Assembly: GCA_963704615.1 (NCBI GenBank)
Contig: OY969923.1
Span: 1,922,001-1,986,000 of the forward strand
Length of the DNA stretch: 64,000 nt
DNA from: Bog-756 sp963704615
GTDB taxonomy: Bacteria; Actinomycetota; Acidimicrobiia; Acidimicrobiales; RAAP-2
Direction of reading: 5' to 3'
Notes under the pieces: model-generated
Told to the model about the DNA's origin: nothing
Seen by the model: the letters and a program-made list of their open reading frames with translations, nothing else
The model's database searches: none
In this document: piece by piece, positions 25,783 to 33,957 of the stretch
How positions within the stretch are numbered: the first letter of the stretch is position 1
Layout: the number at the start of each line of letters is the position of its first letter
Translations under genes and position numbers: made by a program

Positions 25783-27187
25783 GCCGGCCCCCGGGCGCAG
25801 GGTGCACCATCGGGGTCGACGTGGGCACCACGTCGGTCAAGGCGGTGGCCGTCGACGCCGACGGTGGGGTCGTGGCCCGGGCCCGCGTTCCTCATCGGGT
25901 GGGCACACCGAGCGCCGACCACCTCGAGCACGATGTCGCCCGGGCCTGGCGCCGGGGCCCCAAGCGGGCGTTCGCCACCGTTTCGTCCGAGCTCGACGGG
26001 CCGGCCGCCGGCGTGGTGGTGACCTCGATGGTCCCGTCGATCACCGCGGTGGACCGCCGGGGGAGCCCACTTCTGCCCGGCCTCCTCTACGGGGACGTCC
26101 GGGCCCGCGACGCGGCCACCACCGGGCCGGGCGGCGGTCCCTCGCTGGACCCCGGAGGGGAAAGGGACCAGGGGAGACGGATGCTGGACTGGGCCGTCGA
26201 CCAGCGCCCGGGGCGCGCGGGTATTGGAATTGCCAGGCCATGGCCACCCACGCCCTCACCGGCGTGCCCGCCGTGGACATGGCCACCGCCCTGTCCTTCG
26301 GCGACCTCTACACCAAGGGCCGGTGGGACAAGGTGGCTCTCGACGAGCTCGGCCTGGTGGAGGAGCAGCTGCCGGTGGTCGGCCCCATGGGCGGGGGGTT
26401 GGGCACGATTCCCGGCACGGACACCGTCTTTGCCGGGGGATCGATCGACGCTTTCTGCGAGCAGATCGTGGCCGGGGCGAACAGACCCGGCGACGTGCTG
26501 GCCATCTTCGGGGCGACGCTCATCGTCTGGGTGGTGGCCGACGCCTGGACCGAGGGACCCGGGTTGCTCAGCCTGCCCCACACCGTCCCCGGGCTGTTCC
26601 TGATCGGCGGCCCGAGCAATGCCGGCGCCCTCTTCGCCGATTGGACTCGCGCCGTGGTCGGCGGCCGCACCGGGCGCACCTCGTCGCCCGAAGGGTCCGG
26701 ACCTGGCGATGCCCGCAGCGGCGACCCCGCCCAGGTGCCGGTGTGGCTTCCCTATCTGCGTGGCGAGCGCACCCCCTTCCACGACCCCGGGCTGCGGGCC
26801 AGCGTGCACGGCCTCGACATCGCCCAGGGACCCGAGGCCCTCATCCGGGGGGCGCAGGAGGCCAGTGGTTTCGTCATCCGGCGGATGGTCAACCGCTCGG
26901 GCATCACCGCCCGGCGCATCGTGGCCACCGGCGGGGGGTCCCGATCCATCCCCTGGATGCAGGCAGTGGCCGATGCCACCGGACTGCCGGTGGACACGGT
27001 GGTGGTGCCCGAGGGCGCCGCTCTGGGCGCCGCCTTCCTGGCCCGGATGGCGACCGGACTCGAGACGTCGTTCGACGCCGCCGGCCTGTGGGCCCGGGCC
27101 GGAGCCCGGATCGATCCCGATCCGATCTGGGCCGCCGCCGCCGCCCATCGCTTCGGACAGTTCGAGACGCTCGGGCCCCAGGACTGA
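25779..27187 (+). pseudogene. FGGY-family carbohydrate kinase broken by a one-base frameshift
   Basis: The N-terminal part (GVDVGTTSVKAVAVD, phosphate-1 motif) is read in one frame to about 26210; the rest, from ARGYWNCQAMATHALTG onward, lies in the next frame. Adding one G to the G-run at 26210-26213 joins them to PGARGYWNCQ, as expected for the family, giving about 469 aa. The downstream part keeps WLPYLRGERTPFHDP, ATGGGSRSIPWMQAVADATG and GAALGAAFLA. Either a real inactivating deletion or a sequencing/assembly error is possible; the remainder has no further damage, so the event is recent or artefactual. Confidence 0.85.
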
Positions 27188-27209
27188 ATCAGGCCCTTCG
27201 CCGGTCGGA

Positions 27210-28448
27210 TCAGCCGTTGGGGGTGAAGGCGGCCTTGAGCACCCCACTGGATTCGGGTCGGGCCAGGGTGGTGAGAGCCCCCCACCAGTCCTCCAGGGGA
27301 TAGCGGTGGGTGACCATGTCGGTGAGGTCGATCCGGCCCGCCTCGACCAGGGTCAGATAGTGCTCGATGGCGTGGCCGCGGACACCTTCGAACTCCTCGA
27401 TGGCAAAGGCGTTGGACCCGACGATGGTCAGCTCCTTGAAGTACACCGGGGTCCATTCCCACCGTCCGGGCACGGCCACCCCGGTGTAGACCAGCCGTCC
27501 CCTCTCGGCCAGCACCCGCACACCCACTTCGAAGGTCTCGGGTTTGGCCACCGAGTCATAGATCACGTCGATGTGCCCAGGATGGGCCATGGGCAGGCCG
27601 TCGAAGGCCTGGTGCAGAACTCCTCCCGACCACTCGGCCAGATCCTCGACCAGTGCGGCGCGGGGCTCGTGGGCGAACACCGCCGACGCGCCGAACCGAC
27701 GCGCCATCGCCTCTTGGACCGGGAACCGCGCCACCACCCCGACCTCGACGTCCGGATACAGCGTGCGGAGGATGGCCACACTGGCCAGTCCCAGGGCGCC
27801 GGCTCCGTAGACGAGTGCCCTCCCGCCCGGCGGCGGCGGATGGCGCAGGATGGCGTGGAAGGACACCGAGAACGGATCGGCCAGCACCGCCGCTTCGTCG
27901 GAGACGCCGTCGGGGACCGGGATCAACATCGAATGGTGGGTGGCCAACTGCTCGGCCCAGGCCCCCGGTGCTCCGGTCACCACCCCGATGTGGACACCGG
28001 GGCTGATATCACCCTTGGTGAAGGACCAGCACAGATTGAGGTCCCCGGTCTGGCACGGCGGGCACAGTGGCTCGATGCCGCGGGGGGCGCAGCTCAGCCA
28101 CGGGTTGAGCACCACCCGCTGCCCGACCTCCACGTCCCTGGCCTTCGGCCCGAGCGCCACCACCTCGGCCACCACTTCGTGCCCGGGCACGTGGGGCAGC
28201 GAGGAGAAGGCCGCCATCGGGTTGTCGATGTCCCCGTCGTCGAACTCGCCCAGCACCAGCTTGGTGTCCGAGCCGCACACGCCCGACAGGATGGGCCGGG
28301 TGACCACCCAGTCCGGGTGGATGGGACGAGCGTCGTCCATCTCGTGCAGACCGAAGGGGAGTGCGGCCAGGCGCTCCTCGAGCTCGTCGGTCGGTTCGGG
28401 CCTCTTCTCGTGCGGATCGGGGCGGGCCCCGAAGAGCAGGGCCTTCAC
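27210..28448 (-). CDS. Zinc-type medium-chain alcohol dehydrogenase
   Basis: 412 aa. GTG overlaps the SDR stop as GTGA. Catalytic-zinc elements are CGSDTKL and PGHEVVAEV. The structural-zinc lobe is Cys-rich (CAPRGIEPLCPPCQTGDLNLC region). The Rossmann segment is YGAGALGLASVAIL. It oxidises an alcohol or reduces an aldehyde or ketone with NAD(P)H. The loop between the two zinc lobes is longer than usual. It is the last gene of a PIG-L/SDR/MDR unit; the substrate cannot be inferred. Confidence 0.88.
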   Translation of the reverse strand: MKALLFGARPDPHEKRPEPTDELEERLAALPFGLHEMDDARPIHPDWVVTRPILSGVCGSDTKLVLGEFDDGDIDNPMAAFSSLPHVPGHEVVAEVVALGPKARDVEVGQRVVLNPWLSCAPRGIEPLCPPCQTGDLNLCWSFTKGDISPGVHIGVVTGAPGAWAEQLATHHSMLIPVPDGVSDEAAVLADPFSVSFHAILRHPPPPGGRALVYGAGALGLASVAILRTLYPDVEVGVVARFPVQEAMARRFGASAVFAHEPRAALVEDLAEWSGGVLHQAFDGLPMAHPGHIDVIYDSVAKPETFEVGVRVLAERGRLVYTGVAVPGRWEWTPVYFKELTIVGSNAFAIEEFEGVRGHAIEHYLTLVEAGRIDLTDMVTHRYPLEDWWGALTTLARPESSGVLKAAFTPNG

Positions 28449-29338
28449 GAGCTTGTCTCCGACTCGGTCGCTGTCGGGGCGGCATCGTCGACCATGGCCC
28501 GCATCGCGGCCATGAAGCCGTCGATGTCCTTGGTCTTCATCTCCACGACGGCGCGCATGTCCGGAACATAGTGCTCGAACTGCTGGCTGGTGACGCACTC
28601 GACGATGCCCGCGGCTCCCTCCTCGGGGGGTGCCAAGGGACCCGAGTAGGGGGCCGGGTCGTTGCCCGGCTGGTCCCAGATCTCGGTGTCGAAGGCCCCG
28701 GGCAGGACCAACCGGACCGCAACCCCGGTGCCGAACAGATCGACGGCCAAGGACTCGCTCCATCCGGCCAGTGCGAACTTGGATGCGCTGTAGGCGGCTT
28801 CGTGGCCGATTCCCAACCGGCCGCCCATGCTCGAGACGTTGACGATGGTCCCCGATCCCCGCTCGAGCATGCGGGGGAGAAGAGCCAGGGTGATGGCCAC
28901 CGGTGAGAAAAAGTTGACGGTCATCGTCCGCTCGACTTCGGCCAGGGTCAGGCGATCGGCGGGCCGGCGCATGGGGATGGCGGCGTTGTTGATGATCACG
29001 TCGAGGGATCCCATCTCCTCCCAGATCTGGACGGCGAGCCGAGCGGCACGGTCAGGGTCGGCCAGGTCGGCGGCAAAGGCCCACGACCGGGGGGCGGTCC
29101 GCCGGCAGTCGTCGGCCACCTCCTCCAGCCGGTCGGGCCGGCGGGCCACCACGGCGACGGTGGTCCCCCCCTGGGCCAACAGCCGTGCCGTGGCTGCGCC
29201 GATGCCCGAGGAGGCCCCGGTGACCAGGGCAACGGTGCCGGGCCCGAGGGTGGCTCGGTGCTCGCCGCCACCCGTGGAGTTGTCGGCAGCGGGACCGTTG
29301 GGCACGCCGGGATCGTCGGCATCGTTGGGCGGGGTCAC
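28445..29338 (-). CDS. Short-chain dehydrogenase/reductase
   Basis: 297 aa. A Pro/Gly-rich leader of about 35 residues precedes ALVTGASSGIGAATARLLA. The NNAAIP motif follows, then the catalytic Ser region (NVSSMGG) and YSASK (YxxxK). A classical SDR, NAD(P)-dependent. GTG starts 2 bases after the PIG-L stop, and the stop overlaps the next dehydrogenase, so the three genes form an operon. The position of the leader suggests that a downstream start is possible, but no better Shine-Dalgarno is seen. Confidence 0.88.
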   Translation of the reverse strand: MTPPNDADDPGVPNGPAADNSTGGGEHRATLGPGTVALVTGASSGIGAATARLLAQGGTTVAVVARRPDRLEEVADDCRRTAPRSWAFAADLADPDRAARLAVQIWEEMGSLDVIINNAAIPMRRPADRLTLAEVERTMTVNFFSPVAITLALLPRMLERGSGTIVNVSSMGGRLGIGHEAAYSASKFALAGWSESLAVDLFGTGVAVRLVLPGAFDTEIWDQPGNDPAPYSGPLAPPEEGAAGIVECVTSQQFEHYVPDMRAVVEMKTKDIDGFMAAMRAMVDDAAPTATESETSS

Positions 29339-29340
29339 GG

Positions 29341-30138
29341 TCAGTCGGCTCGGCGGGCATCGAGGTCGTCGGAGGCCATCAGGCGTTCCCAGCCCGGTGG
29401 CGGCGGGTTGAGCCGCCAGAACTGCTCAGGAATGTTGGCATCCAGGCGCTCGGAGAGCAGATGGTCTCGTTCGAGCGGGCCGATCTGGCTCGTGTAGTGG
29501 TAGATGGCCGTGCGCTTGGCGGCCATGTCCGGCGTGATCGGTATGACGGCCGGCGTGGGCCACAGTCCGCTCCGGAACAGCTTGGCGATGCGCCAGGCCA
29601 TCAATCCGGGCAGGTGCTTGTAGCCGGCGTCCTCGTAGCAGAACCAGAGAACGTCACTGCCCTCCTCCACCAGCGAGGCGCGTGCCGCCAGACCAGCATC
29701 GTGGGTGAGCACGTGATCGGGGTTGGCCAGCCCCATGGGCAGGAACACCGCGCTGGGCGCTTCTGTTTCGATGGCCGCACGTAGGGTGGGGGCCACGTCC
29801 GACGGCGTGGGCCTCTTGTCCACCTCCAGGTACTGGTGGTCGGGGAAATCGAGCCACACCGGGTCAGCCCGCATCGAGGCCATGGCCGCCAGATCCTCTT
29901 CCTGTCTCACGCCGACCACGTCGTCACCGATGGTGAACCCGCCGGCCGCGTCCCAATCGGTCACCTCGGCGGGATAGGACGGGGGGCGCCCGGCCAGGAC
30001 GGTGATCACCGTGCTCCCCGGGTAGCTCGTGAGCAGGTGGGCGGTCCCGAGGGCGGCGTCATCGAAGTGGGGGGACACCACCACGATCTTCCGCCACGCG
30101 GCGTCGTCGAGAGCACCCCAGAGTTCCTTGCTGTCCAT
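29341..30138 (-). CDS. PIG-L family N-acetyl-sugar deacetylase
   Basis: 265 aa. The zinc motif SPHFDDAALG (PHxDD) lies near 22-31, and HVLTHDAG supplies the later metal ligands. The family includes MshB and mycothiol S-conjugate amidase; this one's C-terminal FWRLNPPPPGWE is not MshB-like. The chosen ATG is supported by a TACGCT box 6 bases upstream on the coding strand and no Shine-Dalgarno, i.e. a leaderless start. It probably removes an acetyl or acyl group from an amino sugar or natural product. Confidence 0.85.
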   Translation of the reverse strand: MDSKELWGALDDAAWRKIVVVSPHFDDAALGTAHLLTSYPGSTVITVLAGRPPSYPAEVTDWDAAGGFTIGDDVVGVRQEEDLAAMASMRADPVWLDFPDHQYLEVDKRPTPSDVAPTLRAAIETEAPSAVFLPMGLANPDHVLTHDAGLAARASLVEEGSDVLWFCYEDAGYKHLPGLMAWRIAKLFRSGLWPTPAVIPITPDMAAKRTAIYHYTSQIGPLERDHLLSERLDANIPEQFWRLNPPPPGWERLMASDDLDARRAD

Positions 30139-30144
30139 GGCCGA

Positions 30145-30150
30145 AGCGTA
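30145..30150 (-). promoter_or_regulatory. -10 box TACGCT for leaderless PIG-L transcript
   Basis: On the coding strand TACGCT is followed by six bases (TCGGCC) and the ATG at 30138. The same TCGGCC spacer separates TAGGGT from the ThuA-like ATG at 36301. Confidence 0.5.
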
Positions 30151-30167
30151 ATGGTCCCGACCCGCTG

Positions 30168-30995
30168 TCACCCGAGGGCGCGTCGGATGAACCCGGCCAT
30201 CCCCACCACCATGAGCACCACCAGGGAGCCGACGGCCACCACGAAGCAAATCCAGGTCTGCATGTGGGGAACCGAGGGGGCCATGAGGCCGCGCAACCCC
30301 TCGCTCACGTAGGTCATCGGGTTGAGGGCGGACACCACCTGAAACCAGCGGAGGTTGCTCAACGAGGGCCACGGGTACTGGCTCGAACCGGTGAAGATGA
30401 GCGGGGTGAGCACCAGAGTCAGCGCCACACTGATCCGGTTGGGCGGCACGTAGGTGCCGAGGATGAGGCCCATGGCCGACCCGAGCAGCGAACCGAGCAC
30501 GATCATGGCCACCACCGCCGGGCCGGTCGAGGCCTGCCACGGGATCGACCCGAGGATCCAGACGCCGACGGGGAACATGACCGCGGCGGCCACACAGGCT
30601 CGCATGGCGGCGAACACCACTTTTTCGACCGCCACCGCCCGGATGGGGAGCGGTGCCAGGAGTCGGTCCTCGATCTCATTGCTGTAGGAGAACTCGATGA
30701 CCAGAGGCAGCGCCGTGCTCTGCAGGCCGGTCAACACCGCGGCCAGCGCCACCAGGCCGGGGAAGAGCACCTGTTCGTAGCCATGACGGGCGTAGCCGAG
30801 CTCGGTGAGCACCTTGCCGAACACGAAGAGGAGGAAGAGGGGCTGCAGGATGACCTGGGCCAGGAACACCGGGAACTCTCTGCCGGTGACGAACATGTCG
30901 CGCCGCAGGATGGCGAGAAAGGTCCTCCCCGGGCCCCAGTGGGGGAGTCGTTCGAGGGCAGGGGGCTGCTCGGTGAGCGTACCGGTCGACGTCAA
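30168..30995 (-). CDS. ABC-2 type export permease (Drr/Nod-like)
   Basis: 275 aa with about six membrane helices. An amphipathic N-terminus (LPHWGPGRTFLAILRRDMFV) leads into FPVFLAQVILQPLFLLFVFG. ABC-2 landmarks are SYSNEIEDRLLAPLPIRA and WFQVVSALNPMTYVSEGLRG. The likely start is the TTG overlapping the ATPase stop. It works with the upstream ATPase to export a drug, lipid or polysaccharide; the DrrB-like architecture favours a hydrophobic substrate. Confidence 0.85.
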   Translation of the reverse strand: MTSTGTLTEQPPALERLPHWGPGRTFLAILRRDMFVTGREFPVFLAQVILQPLFLLFVFGKVLTELGYARHGYEQVLFPGLVALAAVLTGLQSTALPLVIEFSYSNEIEDRLLAPLPIRAVAVEKVVFAAMRACVAAAVMFPVGVWILGSIPWQASTGPAVVAMIVLGSLLGSAMGLILGTYVPPNRISVALTLVLTPLIFTGSSQYPWPSLSNLRWFQVVSALNPMTYVSEGLRGLMAPSVPHMQTWICFVVAVGSLVVLMVVGMAGFIRRALG

Positions 30996-31960
30996 CGCAA
31001 CGCCCTCCCGGTCAGATGGATGAAGACGTCCTCGAGGTTGGGTTCGCCCAGGCGGACGTCGGCCAGCCTCCCGCCCGAGTCGCCGATGGCCTGGGCCACC
31101 GGAGCCACGAAGGAAGCGGCTTCGCCCTTCACGTAGATTCGGAGTCGCCAGTTGCTTCCGCCCGGTTCCGCCAGCCGCTCGATCTGGCTCACCCCGTCGA
31201 GCGTGCTGATCGACGCCTCGACGACGGCGGCATCGGTCCCGGAACCCGCCTCGATGGTGCAGTCCAGTGTGCGCTCGCCGGTCATGCCCCGCACCAAGGC
31301 GACCGGCGTGTCCAGGGCCAGCAGGGTTCCGTGGTCGATGATGGCCACCCGGTCGCTGAGGGTGGCGGCCTCGTCCATGTCGTGGGTGGTGATGACCACG
31401 GTGGTGCCGCTGGCTTTGAGCTCGGCCACCTTCTCCCACAGGAACAGGCGGGCGGCGGGGTCGAGACCGGTGGACGGTTCGTCGAGGAACAGCACGGCCG
31501 GCGAGTGCATCAGGGCTCGGGCGATCATCATGCGCTGGATCTGGCCACCGGAGAAGTCGTCGGGGCGGCCGTTGGACCGGTCGGCCAGACCGAACTGCTC
31601 CAACAGCTGGTCGGCCAGCACCGTGCGCTGCGCCCTCGGGACCCCGTGGTAGCTGGCGTGGAAGAGGAGGTTCTGGCGCACCGACAGGGACCGGTCGAGG
31701 TTGTTCATCTGGGGGACCACGCCGAGGACGCGGCGGGCGCCCACCGGGTCGGCCACCACGTCGACCCCGGCCACGGTGGCGCGACCGCGGGTGGGCCGGA
31801 TCCGTGTGGTGAGGATCCCGATGGTGGTGGTCTTGCCGGCGCCGTTGGGACCGAGGAAGCCGAAGACCTCACCCCGCCGGACCTGGAAGGTGACCCCGGC
31901 CAGCGAATCCATGGGGGCCTTGGGATAGCGCTTGACCAGATCGACCACCTCGACGGCCAT
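30992..31960 (-). CDS. DrrA-like ABC exporter ATPase
   Basis: 322 aa from an ATG with GAGGGTGG upstream. Walker A GPNGAGKT (37-44), signature FSGGQIQRMMIARAL, Walker B AVLFLDEPSTGLDP, and the switch His in ITTHDMDEA are all intact. The extra C-terminal domain of about 85 residues (TLDCTIEAGSG... to the end) is usual in DrrA-type subunits. It overlaps the permease start. The frame stays open for another 139 codons upstream (to 32377), so a longer N-terminus is possible but not favoured. Confidence 0.88.
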   Translation of the reverse strand: MAVEVVDLVKRYPKAPMDSLAGVTFQVRRGEVFGFLGPNGAGKTTTIGILTTRIRPTRGRATVAGVDVVADPVGARRVLGVVPQMNNLDRSLSVRQNLLFHASYHGVPRAQRTVLADQLLEQFGLADRSNGRPDDFSGGQIQRMMIARALMHSPAVLFLDEPSTGLDPAARLFLWEKVAELKASGTTVVITTHDMDEAATLSDRVAIIDHGTLLALDTPVALVRGMTGERTLDCTIEAGSGTDAAVVEASISTLDGVSQIERLAEPGGSNWRLRIYVKGEAASFVAPVAQAIGDSGGRLADVRLGEPNLEDVFIHLTGRALR

Positions 31961-32421
31961 GTCGGAACCACCCTCGAGCAGGACGGGCCCCCGGCGGTCT
32001 TCCGCGTTTGTGGCGCTGACCTCAGTCGCAGACTCGGTCGGGGTCACCCCGGTGGTCGATCGCCCCCCTCCGGCGACGAAGGTGCCGCTCCCCGAGTCCT
32101 CCCCTCCACCATCCATCTGCCTTGCGTTCTCCTCGGCCGCGTCGGCTTCCGTCGGCCGAACCCCCTCACTGCGGTCCGGTACCAGGCCGGGCCGACGGGA
32201 TCCCCCCAACCTAGCCAGACGGGCCATCCGGACCGCCACCCGGGTCACGACGGGTTCGCGCCGGCGGACGAGGATACGGTACAGGCGGCCCGCGGCACGG
32301 ACCGGTGCCGCATGACGGCTCGCCTGGGGGAGCAGACTCGGTCCGATCATCGACAGTGTGGTCATCGTGGACACCACAGCTCGTCACCCGTCACCACGCG
32401 TCATCACAAGGAGCGAGAGGC
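31961..32421. other. 461-bp divergent intergenic region
   Basis: This region lies between the leftward ABC ATPase and the rightward Liv-type receptor. On the minus strand it is an open, in-frame extension of the ATPase: an Arg-rich part, then an acidic Gly/Ser/Thr-rich part with no recognisable domain. On the plus strand only the receptor's Shine-Dalgarno (AAGGAGCGAGAGG) is clear. Confidence 0.5.
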
Positions 32422-33957
32422 ATGAGAAGCGGGGTGAAGCGCTGGAACCCGCTGGCCGGCGTGGCCCGATCCTGGGGCCACTTCGTCCGGCGGCCCCGAG
32501 CCACCCAGATCCGCACGGTGGCGATCGTCGGTGCCGTGGTGGTGGGCACGGTCGTGTGGGTGGCGACGGCCCCGACGAGCGCCTCGTCCAACGCGTCAAC
32601 GGTCTCCAGTTCCGCACCGAACCAGGCCGCCCGGGGGTCGGCGGTCCCGGTGAGCCAGGCCAGCACCTCCAGTCGCGGCGTGTCCAAGGGCAGCATCAAC
32701 GTGGTGTTCCCGGTGGTCTCCCTCGGCTCCCTGGCCGGGCAGGAGGGATTCGCCGCCGACGTCGAGTTCGGGGAGCAGACCAAGGCCATCGATCTGTTCG
32801 TGGGCCAGATCAATCACGCCGGGGGGATCAACGGGCGCAAGATCAACCCGATCATCACCACCTTCGACCCGACCAACGAGTCGGACATGCGGGCCCTGTG
32901 CAAGACCTGGACCGAGGGATCGCCAGCCGCCTTCGCCGTGCTGGACGGACTGGGGGACTGGACGGGGGACAACGAGCTCTGCATCACCCAGGAGGGCCAC
33001 ACCCCCTTCATCGGGCAGTGGACGACGGTGAGCAACTACCTCAACGAGGGCTCGCCCTATCTGTGGTGGACCGGTCCCGACCAGGCGGCCATCCTCCAAG
33101 CGGTGGTCAACTGGGGCCTCAGCGCCGACCTGATCGGGGGGACCATCAAGGTCGGGATCGTCGCCGGCGACCGGGCCTCCGACCAGCTGGCCCTCAACGA
33201 CTACCTCCTTCCCGATCTCATGCGGGCCGGCGTCACCCCCGTGGTGGAGACGGTCGCCTCCGATCCCACCGAGACCGCCACCACCGATGCCCAGGCCCCC
33301 CTGGTCGTCCAGCAGCTGCGCAGCGCCGGGGTCACCTCGGTCATCCCCCTCGTTCCCTTCAACGTCTTCTACCCGGTACTCCAGGCCGAGACGGCCCAGC
33401 AGTACTTCCCCAAGCTCCTACTCAGCGACTACGAGGAGAGCATCGAGTCCTCGCTCGGTCTCCTCCCCGCGCCCTACGCCCAGGCCCTCAACGGACAGGA
33501 GGGACTGACCACCGAGACACTCGGCGGTGTCGACGACGACCGACCGCAGAGCCAGGGCGGGTACGACCCGGGTCTGCGCAGCTGCTGGGTCACATGGCAC
33601 AAGGCCTATCCCCAGACACCGCCGGGGAACATGTCCGATTTCATCGAGGAACAGGGCCCCATCGCCGGTTGGTGCCAGGCCATCCAGCTTTTTGCCACCG
33701 CGGCCAAAAACGCCGGGCCCGATCTCAACCGGCGGACCTTCGTGACGGCCATGTCCAAGATCACCAACTTCCCCGGGACCTATTCACCGGTCCTCAGTTA
33801 CGGTCCCGACAAGCACTACGGACCAACCCAGTACCAAGTCGTCCGGTTGCACATCAACTCGCCGGTGTCCTCGCAGTGCAAGTTGCCCAAGAACCGCGTG
33901 CCCCAGTTCACCTGCTGGGTCTCCGTCCAGCCCTTCTCGCCGCTCCCTCCCGGTTGA
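32422..33957 (+). CDS. Orphan Liv-type substrate-binding protein with N-terminal membrane anchor
   Basis: 511 aa. Start by AAGGAGCGAGAGG before ATG. A basic N-terminus and one membrane helix (about 32-50) replace the usual lipobox. A Ser-rich linker leads to a periplasmic-binding type I domain with NHAGGINGRKINP near 131-143. No permease or ATPase of the Liv type adjoins it. Its stop overlaps the start of a GH13 glucosidase (TGATG), so a saccharide-related ligand is likely. It may serve the receptor-less importer at 44542-49637. Confidence 0.82.
   Translation: MRSGVKRWNPLAGVARSWGHFVRRPRATQIRTVAIVGAVVVGTVVWVATAPTSASSNASTVSSSAPNQAARGSAVPVSQASTSSRGVSKGSINVVFPVVSLGSLAGQEGFAADVEFGEQTKAIDLFVGQINHAGGINGRKINPIITTFDPTNESDMRALCKTWTEGSPAAFAVLDGLGDWTGDNELCITQEGHTPFIGQWTTVSNYLNEGSPYLWWTGPDQAAILQAVVNWGLSADLIGGTIKVGIVAGDRASDQLALNDYLLPDLMRAGVTPVVETVASDPTETATTDAQAPLVVQQLRSAGVTSVIPLVPFNVFYPVLQAETAQQYFPKLLLSDYEESIESSLGLLPAPYAQALNGQEGLTTETLGGVDDDRPQSQGGYDPGLRSCWVTWHKAYPQTPPGNMSDFIEEQGPIAGWCQAIQLFATAAKNAGPDLNRRTFVTAMSKITNFPGTYSPVLSYGPDKHYGPTQYQVVRLHINSPVSSQCKLPKNRVPQFTCWVSVQPFSPLPPG

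Noticed and set aside
26150..26230. Programmed ribosomal frameshift in the FGGY kinase
   Set aside because: No slippery heptamer or downstream pseudoknot is seen; a single lost G explains the data better.
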